Shown piece after piece: positions 4,781 to 10,521 of a stretch of DNA of 13,580 nt. The notes beneath the pieces were generated by a model. The model saw only the letters and a list, made by a program, of their open reading frames with translations, searched no databases and had not been told where the DNA came from. The DNA is from a bacterium (GTDB taxonomy: Bacteria > Patescibacteriota > Minisyncoccia > 2-02-FULL-40-12 > IGHO2-12-FULL-4), in assembly GCA_030695705.1 (NCBI GenBank), contig JAUYPS010000008.1:1-13580 (forward strand). The letters run 5' to 3'. The position numbers and the translations under genes are program-made. Every line of letters starts with the position of its first letter. Position 1 is the stretch's first letter.

Positions 4781-7700
4781 TTAGACCGGTTTTGGGATAA
4801 GCTTTTTCAAACTTAAAAGCTTCCCTTTTTCAAAATAGTCGCGGAGTACATCGTGGGGGAGCGGCCGCACGATAAAAGGTCCGGCATCCGGGCCGTCCGC
4901 CGGAATACTGACAACGCATGGGCCAGTGTTATTAGGCGGGAATCCGCCAACCGAACCATACTGGTTTGTGTGAACGCCGGCCGCGCACATTACATATTTG
5001 TGCCGTCGGGTCTCTGCTTTGGCATAAAAGTGTTTATCGCCAAAAAAGGCAACTGTGTAAAACTTCATCAAACCATAGGTGTCATCACCTCGCGCCAAGT
5101 CGATTTTGAGTTGAGCGGCCAGAATGTCTGACCATCCCTTTTGCCGTGCCGGCGAGGCATGGACGCGGAGGCCCCATTCAAATCCCGTCGGGGACTTAAT
5201 GGTGCCCCAACCGAAGGTTACATTTCCATAACGTGGAGCGCGCACGCTTTCATGTAAAAAGTCAAGATGTTCTTCGGTGTACTTTTGCCACTCCGGAAGC
5301 TGTAGTAATTTATTTTTTAGCTCCCGTGCCATGTGGTCGCCTTCCAGGTCTTTCTGTTCAAGCGAGTTAACGCGGTGATTACCGTTCGGAAAATTGTGGA
5401 CTCCCAGATCGCGTGTGTCAGTCATGTTTTTATTGATTTTACTGATACCGCGGATAGTAAGCCCGGATTTTACAAATCTTCCTAAAACTGCGCTATAGAA
5501 GTCAACATTTGGTTCAATATGGCGATCAAAGAGTTCGACCATCTGGTGGAACGGAAAGTCCTCACCTTTTAGATAGAGCTGGGCTACATTAATGCGGTGC
5601 AGTTCTTCAGTTAATCGCGCCACTTCTTTCATATCGCCTTTTTCGGCGGCTCGTTGGATATCTCTAGTCATTTGCCGAAGCCAGCGGTCTATCTGGATAG
5701 TAAGCATCTCATTCGGGTCGGGCCGATACCGCGGGTTAAACCACAGATCTCCGTTGGTAGCATCGTCCATTTCTGCGGTGAAGTGGAAAGGACAGTCGTT
5801 GGGATTAAGCATTCCTTCCCGCCGCAATATTTCGATGGCGGCCTCTGTTGACCCTAAGTGAATTCGGTTTTTAGGGTCCCAAATTTCTCGTCTGTCAGGG
5901 GCGCCGATGTGGTTGTCGGAATTGAGAAAGCCGTTGATGTATTTTGTTTCTGGATACGGATAGGCGAAGTTCGTTGAAGCGTTGACTTTGGGTGTGCGAT
6001 TGATTTTGGCAATCGGTACTGAATCCGCACTTACTAGGCCGTCCGTGCAGGAAATGATAAGCATACCGGGCTGGAATTGGGGGTTTTTGATGCACTGTTG
6101 AACCGGATGGAGATTTCTGGTGGTATCCTTAAATTGTTCTTGAAGATAGACATCATCGGCCAGCATAGGTGCTTCGTGGACAAATTTGGTGATGGGCTGA
6201 CCATCTTTGGAATCTTCGCGGCCGACAAAACGATGGTTCAAGGGATAAGGAGAACAGATCACCGTGATATCAGCCAGAGTGTCTTCAAAAACTTCAGCTC
6301 CATAGCTATCCACATACGAAGCAAGATGGGTGTCGCTTACCTTAACATTATGAGGAATGTGAATCTTGATGGTTTTGTCGCCTACTTTAAACCGCGCGCT
6401 TCCTTGGGTGACTACCGTGCAATTTGGGATCACCTCTTGTATTTTGGTTACAAAAAGAGCGCGGATACGGCGACGTTGATAGTTGCGGTCTTCGTCGCTG
6501 AAGTTTGTGAGAATGGAGATGGCCAGCTGTTGCGAGAGTTCTCCTTGCCGCCGTTCCCAACGATCAGCATCATCCCAGTTTTCATCCTTTTCAGCTTTGG
6601 CTCGGTGCCAGTTGACAGTCTGCATTTCGCTTCTAAGTTGATTTTGTTTCTGGATACTCATGTAGCGAAGTTCGGCGTTAGCCGCTTCGGCAATCAACTC
6701 TTCTTCCTTATAGCCCAAAGTATAGAGCACCGGACCGTTGAATTCAGGGCCTTTTGGTCCATGAGTAATCTTTTTTAAAGCATCCAAAATACCAAGAAAC
6801 CGTGCCGCAATGTTTTGATAAACCGCCTCGTCATTAGGGCGTTCTTTCATGATGCGGGCCGCTTCCGCGCGATAGCTTTCTGGCAAATGTTCCAACTTGA
6901 TATGGATGCCGGATGCTTGGGCTCGATAGATATGGCCGACACCGGCCGTCTTTTTCATATACAGATCAATAAGATTAGTTATGATCACGCCAGATGACCG
7001 CCGTTTTTTAGCATCCGAAAGGGCGCGCCGCAGGGGGTTGTCTTCAATATTGGGATCAAAGACGATACCGATATTAGCGGCGTTGAGAACTGGGATTGTC
7101 CAATCTTTGTCTGCCTTAATTTCAAAGGGATGCTCGTAACTATTCAATGGAAATTCAAAACGTTCGGCATTAGGCCCCAACTCTTCGGTGATCAGACGAC
7201 CAACGCCGGCGATAAAACTTGCGGAAATATGGGCGTCAGAAAGTCCTCGGCGAAGTTTCGTTTGTCTTTTCCATCGCTTTTCTGGAATATATGAGAAATA
7301 TTGTTGACGGAATTCATCCAGAGGCAGGCGGTTGCGAATAGCTCGTTTATGTTCCCGTATTACTTCTGGCGTCCAGATCAACTTGTTGATTCTTTGTGCC
7401 AAGTGTCTGATAGTAAACTGCAGTCCGTCGGAAAGTTTTTCGGCAAATTCTTCATTAATAGTGGTTAGAATATGGGCAACGCCCTTATCCCGAACCAGCC
7501 ATCTTTCTTCCACTAACTTGCGGCATCTCGCCTCAAGTCCCTGTATGACCCAGATGTCTTTTGCTGGTTTAGAGTTCTCTTGTTCTGTGGTCTTTGCGGC
7601 CGCAACCGGCTGATCGCCTCTTCCAAAGAGCTCCATTGGCGCCCCCCATCCCAGAGGAGTAGAAATATCCACAAAACCTATGGCTTTAATCCTGTCGGCA

Positions 7701-8227
7701 GTTAATTGGCTGGTGTGCATTCTTATGGCATTTTTCGAAGTATGGCCTTTGAATCCGGCTTTCTTTAATTCTGCGACAAGCTTTTCGTGAGTTTGCCGAA
7801 GTTGCCTCCGTCCTTCGCCAGTTTTCGTATTATACTTGTTAGATTCAAGTATAGCGTTTATAAGTAATTTGTCGGTTTCATCGGTCCAGAGAGTTGATTC
7901 CTGCCTGTCTCGGGAAATATTGTATTTTGACATAACCTGTTCAATCCTGCCTCTGCTGCATTTAAACCGTTCTTCCATGGTTTCCCAGGAATCATTGCGA
8001 TATTCTCGGAGTTCTTCGATTTTTTCCGGAGTCCATTTTTTTGCTGCTTTTGTTTTGTTTGTCGCCTTATCGCGGTCCCTATGAATGTCATTTTGCCCCA
8101 TAACATGTTTTATGGCTTTCCAGGTTTTTCCTCGTAACTTTCGGAGAATTTTACTTTTAAGTTCATTACAGTTTTCCCGTAACCATTCGATTCTTTGTGG
8201 CGTCCAGTAGGAAATCTTTCCGCTCAT
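4781..8227 (-). CDS. Giant Myb/SANT-like plus tandem metallophosphoesterase-fold protein
   Basis: An 1148-residue protein; I know no name for the whole. The N-terminal third has several segments starting W-T-P/D (W8, W65, W114, W285) followed by basic helices, the pattern of Myb/SANT or GcrA-like helix-turn-helix DNA-binding units. Residues about 376-665 follow the strand order of a calcineurin-like metallophosphoesterase but lack the ligands: FDPN replaces DxH, TNLID replaces GDxxD, and LGYKEEE replaces GNHE. Residues about 765-1110 look like a second copy that keeps most ligands: D771-N-H773, D821/D822 with a nearby N, G949-N-H951, H1023, and G1063-D-K-H1066 in place of GHxH. No signal peptide or membrane segment is present, so it is cytoplasmic. 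A DNA-directed phosphoesterase or nuclease is the inferred role; the substrate is unknown. AAGGA lies ahead of the ATG. Sampled GC is near 50%, above the 42% sampled in tsf. Confidence 0.72.
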   Translation of the reverse strand: MSGKISYWTPQRIEWLRENCNELKSKILRKLRGKTWKAIKHVMGQNDIHRDRDKATNKTKAAKKWTPEKIEELREYRNDSWETMEERFKCSRGRIEQVMSKYNISRDRQESTLWTDETDKLLINAILESNKYNTKTGEGRRQLRQTHEKLVAELKKAGFKGHTSKNAIRMHTSQLTADRIKAIGFVDISTPLGWGAPMELFGRGDQPVAAAKTTEQENSKPAKDIWVIQGLEARCRKLVEERWLVRDKGVAHILTTINEEFAEKLSDGLQFTIRHLAQRINKLIWTPEVIREHKRAIRNRLPLDEFRQQYFSYIPEKRWKRQTKLRRGLSDAHISASFIAGVGRLITEELGPNAERFEFPLNSYEHPFEIKADKDWTIPVLNAANIGIVFDPNIEDNPLRRALSDAKKRRSSGVIITNLIDLYMKKTAGVGHIYRAQASGIHIKLEHLPESYRAEAARIMKERPNDEAVYQNIAARFLGILDALKKITHGPKGPEFNGPVLYTLGYKEEELIAEAANAELRYMSIQKQNQLRSEMQTVNWHRAKAEKDENWDDADRWERRQGELSQQLAISILTNFSDEDRNYQRRRIRALFVTKIQEVIPNCTVVTQGSARFKVGDKTIKIHIPHNVKVSDTHLASYVDSYGAEVFEDTLADITVICSPYPLNHRFVGREDSKDGQPITKFVHEAPMLADDVYLQEQFKDTTRNLHPVQQCIKNPQFQPGMLIISCTDGLVSADSVPIAKINRTPKVNASTNFAYPYPETKYINGFLNSDNHIGAPDRREIWDPKNRIHLGSTEAAIEILRREGMLNPNDCPFHFTAEMDDATNGDLWFNPRYRPDPNEMLTIQIDRWLRQMTRDIQRAAEKGDMKEVARLTEELHRINVAQLYLKGEDFPFHQMVELFDRHIEPNVDFYSAVLGRFVKSGLTIRGISKINKNMTDTRDLGVHNFPNGNHRVNSLEQKDLEGDHMARELKNKLLQLPEWQKYTEEHLDFLHESVRAPRYGNVTFGWGTIKSPTGFEWGLRVHASPARQKGWSDILAAQLKIDLARGDDTYGLMKFYTVAFFGDKHFYAKAETRRHKYVMCAAGVHTNQYGSVGGFPPNNTGPCVVSIPADGPDAGPFIVRPLPHDVLRDYFEKGKLLSLKKLIPKPV

Positions 8228-8403
8228 GATTATTAGTCCTTATCAAATTTTTTAAAAAACTTACCTTTAAAGGCATCGTAACAGTTGAAAATTCAATTTC
8301 AATCTTGACACCACCGAGTTATCCACAGTTTTGGCTGGAAATCTGTTTTTTTAAAGTATAACCTTGAAAAAACGAACTTTAAAAATACTTTTTGGAGAAT
8401 TAA
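8228..8403. promoter_or_regulatory. Divergent intergenic region with a DnaA box
   Basis: This 176-bp AT-rich gap lies between the divergent large phosphoesterase-like gene and the membrane protein gene. It contains one perfect DnaA-type box TTATCCACA (8319-8327). A possible rightward -10 TATAAC (8357-8362) lacks a well-placed -35. On the minus strand, TTGAAA about 16 bases before TACGAT is a weak leftward candidate. Both start codons have Shine-Dalgarno-like sequences: GGAG at 8394-8397 for the rightward gene and AAGGA for the leftward gene. Confidence 0.45.
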
Positions 8404-9735
8404 ATGTCAATTTTGACTCTAGCGATTATAGTTGGTCTGCTTACTTTAAGCAGTTCCGGATTTTTCCTGAAATATGTTCTGAAATTCGATTGTTCTATTG
8501 CGAATTGCCTTACCCCGCTGGCGTTCACTCTTATTGGAGTGATGGTTTCAACTCAGCTTAAAAGTTTTAGCGAGGCGGTTGTCTTTTTCGGAGCAGCCAT
8601 CATTCAGTTTGCCTCTTTTGTTTTCAGCAGCCGTTTCAGACAAAGGAGTTCGTTTCTTTGGATTACCTTAGCTTCATTGGCGGCTAATGGAACCTGGTAC
8701 GCCACCATGAATATTTTGGCCGCTTCCGGCGCTTATTGGCTTCTTTTTGTTCCGCATATTCTTGGCATTATTGCCGGCAGAACGATCGGAGTGGTTTGGG
8801 CCAGTTATATTGAGCGGACATTCAATTTGAAAAGCAATGCAGTAGCGGATAACCGGCTGGCTCCCGGTCAAAGGTTGGCTTTACTGGGACGAGAATGGTC
8901 CTTCTGGGTCTTAGTTTTAAGTTTGCTCTGTTATCTAGTTTACGGCTATCTATATTTTTCTCCCGAAATCTTTATTTCTGTTCTAATAGTGATTGGACTG
9001 GGACTTTTACAAAACTTTTCATATGCCCTCAGCTCCAGAGCATCTGCGAGGGGAAACAACTGGTACATAGTGGGGACAAGTCTATTTGCCGGGGCTACTT
9101 TCTATTTCAGCGTCATTTATCTCTTCACCCAGAACATGTCTTGGAGCTTGTTCATCCCTTATACTCTTTCTACTACCATTGGAGCGAATATCGGAACCTT
9201 CTTCTCTATGGTCATAGAGTGGGTCGGAAAACTTTCTCCCGATAAGCATTTGGAAAAGATGAGTGAAGTTAAGAAAGAGGGAAGTGGACAAAGGCTGCCA
9301 TATTTTGTGATTATTGGCTTGGCGACAGTTTGGATTTTTTTTCAAGAAAATATTTTCCAGGTTCTTGGTTATTCGGTTACTCCTCTGCGTTTTCCCATTT
9401 CGGCTGTGACGATCGAGCTTCCAAGAACCATAGTGATGTTTTTTGCTTCATTTGTTTTTCTCTTTAGCGAGCTGCTGCATACGGTGAACAGCAGGGCAGG
9501 AAATAGGAATCATACCGGCTATCATGTGGCAACTTGCGTGCCTAAGGGACTGATGGATTTTTCTAGAATCAGTTACATTGCTTTAAACAGCCGGATACCC
9601 GATGTGCTTCCCATTAGTATCTTGGCCGGATGTCTCGGCTCTCTCTACGGTAAAGATATTTCTGAAAAAATTGAGAGATGGCTGCAGGCACGAATGGATG
9701 TTGAGCCGGTTAAGAAGCCGGCTCTCTCAAGTTAA
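8404..9735 (+). CDS. Polytopic membrane protein with three internal repeats
   Basis: A 443-residue protein with roughly 10-12 hydrophobic segments and no family I can name with confidence. It is built from three copies of one unit, about 54-138, 185-273 and 338-426. Each has R-x3-R, then 43 residues, G-x3-G, seven residues and E, with no length change: R77/R81/G125/G129/E137; R212/R216/G260/G264/E272; R364/R368/G412/G416/E424. Each copy should span the membrane about three times, with extra segments between copies. The unit faintly resembles the DUF5698/UPF0316 membrane domain (an Arg loop and a Gly-rich helix ending in IE), which is a guess. No transporter or enzyme signature is visible. The tail after 426 is polar. 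GGAG lies six bases before the ATG. It is divergent from the phosphoesterase-like gene and convergent with the MerR-type gene. Confidence 0.75.
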   Translation: MSILTLAIIVGLLTLSSSGFFLKYVLKFDCSIANCLTPLAFTLIGVMVSTQLKSFSEAVVFFGAAIIQFASFVFSSRFRQRSSFLWITLASLAANGTWYATMNILAASGAYWLLFVPHILGIIAGRTIGVVWASYIERTFNLKSNAVADNRLAPGQRLALLGREWSFWVLVLSLLCYLVYGYLYFSPEIFISVLIVIGLGLLQNFSYALSSRASARGNNWYIVGTSLFAGATFYFSVIYLFTQNMSWSLFIPYTLSTTIGANIGTFFSMVIEWVGKLSPDKHLEKMSEVKKEGSGQRLPYFVIIGLATVWIFFQENIFQVLGYSVTPLRFPISAVTIELPRTIVMFFASFVFLFSELLHTVNSRAGNRNHTGYHVATCVPKGLMDFSRISYIALNSRIPDVLPISILAGCLGSLYGKDISEKIERWLQARMDVEPVKKPALSS

Positions 9736-9737
9736 AC

Positions 9738-9760
9738 AAATCTCGCTTCTCGCGGGATTT
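9738..9760. terminator. Possible terminator between convergent genes
   Basis: A 9-bp stem AAATCTCGC with GCGGGATTT (one G-T pair) and a TTCTC loop, just after the membrane-protein stop. A T-rich but broken tail (ATATTTTG) follows. A second short hairpin (GAGCCGG with CCGGCTC, 9703-9724) lies in the end of the gene. Moderate support only. Confidence 0.5.
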
Positions 9761-9773
9761 ATATTTTGTGGGG

Positions 9774-10025
9774 CTATTCTGTTTCAATAGTGAGTTTTCG
9801 AAATTTTGGTTTTTCAGGAGGAGTGGGTCGGGAAAAAGTTTTTCCTTTACTGTTCTCAATCTCTTTTATGAGATTTTCGACGTCCTCAACCTTGTAGAGG
9901 CGGTAGTTGTTCAGGGGGTTACGGTGGGCGACTAGCCGGCCTTTTTGATCCCAGTTACGAATCGTCAAGGGGCTGACTCCGAGAATTTTGGCTACTTCGT
10001 TTACGGTTAGATATTGTTTGGGCAT
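9774..10025 (-). CDS. MerR/excisionase-type helix-turn-helix protein
   Basis: A small 83-residue DNA-binding protein. Residues 5-52 form a winged helix-turn-helix of the MerR/excisionase (HTH_17-like) kind: YLTVNEVAKILGVSPLTIRNW is helix-turn-helix, followed by a wing (GRLVAHRNPLNNYRLYKVEDV) and a closing helix. The tail (about 60-83) is proline- and lysine-rich and has no effector or dimerisation domain of full MerR proteins, so it is either a minimal regulator or an excisionase-like architectural factor. No integrase is nearby. A TAAAAT hexamer 9 bases before the ATG and no Shine-Dalgarno sequence suggest a leaderless transcript, though a proper -35 is not clear. It is divergent from the surface-protein gene, whose own N-terminus is a related helix-turn-helix. 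The stop is TAG. Confidence 0.85.
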   Translation of the reverse strand: MPKQYLTVNEVAKILGVSPLTIRNWDQKGRLVAHRNPLNNYRLYKVEDVENLIKEIENSKGKTFSRPTPPEKPKFRKLTIETE

Positions 10026-10182
10026 AAGAGAGAAATTTTACAATTAATGTTTATTAGTAAAGTTTTTTAAAAATTTTTACTCAACTTTTTATGATAAGTT
10101 ATCAAACTTTGGGCAGAGGAGTTTAGTAAGGTTTTATATCTAATATTATATTTCTACTTTGCAGTAAGCGCAAATGGTCAGT

Positions 10183-10274
10183 TGTTGATAACAATTTCCG
10201 TAAAATAAGCGGCACTTTTTGCAATCTAGTTTCGGAACTAAGAAAAATGTGTGTGGTGGGAGAAGTTATCAACA
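10183..10274. promoter_or_regulatory. Inverted pair of DnaA-box-like TTATCAACA sites
   Basis: TGTTGATAA (10183-10191) is the reverse complement of TTATCAACA (10266-10274), 74 bases apart. Each differs by one base from the consensus TTATCCACA. The right-hand copy lies where the -35 of the 10294-10299 promoter would be, so a bound protein could act as a regulator there. Confidence 0.4.
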
Positions 10275-10290
10275 GAAAAAAGTTTCTTGA

Positions 10291-10299
10291 TGCTATAAT
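10291..10299 (+). promoter_or_regulatory. Extended -10 promoter toward the surface-protein gene
   Basis: TGC followed by a perfect TATAAT (10294-10299). No good -35 lies 16-18 bases upstream; the TTATCAACA box is there instead. The expected start is near 10306, which would give the surface-protein mRNA a leader of about 216 bases containing the 13-bp hairpin at 10414-10454. Confidence 0.5.
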
Positions 10300-10349
10300 T
10301 TTGATAGCCGAATGATTTAAAGAATCAAGGAAAGAAAGGATTAAACAGA

Positions 10350-10372
10350 TATATCGGATAGTATATCGGATA
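10350..10372 (+). repeat. Tandem 11-base repeat
   Basis: TATATCGGATA occurs at 10350-10360 and again at 10362-10372, a 12-base period. Two copies at about one helical turn suit a small DNA-binding protein such as the neighbouring MerR-type product, but this link is speculative. Confidence 0.6.
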
Positions 10373-10407
10373 AAACGTAAAAATCTTTTTCAAACAAGGA
10401 TAAGTGA

Positions 10408-10500
10408 ATAAAAACCCGCCCGCTGTTTTCCGTGGAAGGTGACAGCGGGCGGGTGGAACGCTTTGCCTTTGGCTCTACCCGTAAGGAGCAGAGTTTGAGC
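10408..10500 (-). ncRNA. Candidate small RNA antisense to the surface-protein leader
   Basis: On the minus strand, a promoter (TTGAAC at 10531-10536, 18-base spacer, TGC-TATAAT with the hexamer at 10507-10512) predicts a start near 10500. About 92 bases later a strong intrinsic terminator follows: a perfect 13-bp GC-rich stem (10442-10454 with 10414-10426), then TTTTTATT. The body also holds a short GCTC/GAGC hairpin. No ORF of note is present. I could not match it to SRP RNA, 6S RNA, tmRNA or RNase P RNA. The RNA would be fully complementary to the leader of the rightward surface-protein mRNA, and its -35 lies inside that gene just after the ATG. Confidence 0.55.
10414..10454 (-). terminator. 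Intrinsic terminator of the minus-strand small RNA
   Basis: A 13-bp perfect GC-rich stem with a 15-base loop that itself contains a short TTCC/GGAA pairing. On the minus strand it is followed by five Ts, then ATT. On the plus strand no T-run follows, so rightward transcription should pass through and keep the hairpin in the leader. Confidence 0.75.
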
Positions 10501-10521
10501 TTTTAAATTATAGCAAAAAAA

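Larger units (their letters stand above)
10026..10521. other. 496-bp intergenic region with regulatory content
   Basis: There is no convincing protein gene here. The left part is AT-rich. It holds two TTATCAACA boxes in opposite orientation, an extended -10 promoter reading right, a tandem 11-base repeat, and on the minus strand a promoter-hairpin-T-tract set suggesting a small RNA. These are listed separately. Confidence 0.7.

Noticed and set aside
6077..6778. 233-codon plus-strand frame inside the large minus-strand gene
   Set aside because: It is antisense to conserved-looking phosphoesterase-like sequence, with no start signal and no recognisable product.
10026..10420. Replication origin (oriC)
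   Set aside because: There are only two DnaA-box-like sites, each one base off consensus, and no dnaA, dnaN or gidA nearby. The tandem 11-mer has only two copies.
10408..10500. SRP (4.5S) RNA, tmRNA or 6S RNA
   Set aside because: The GGTCAGG and GGAAGCAGC SRP signature is missing, there is no tRNA-like end, and the length and loop sequence do not fit.
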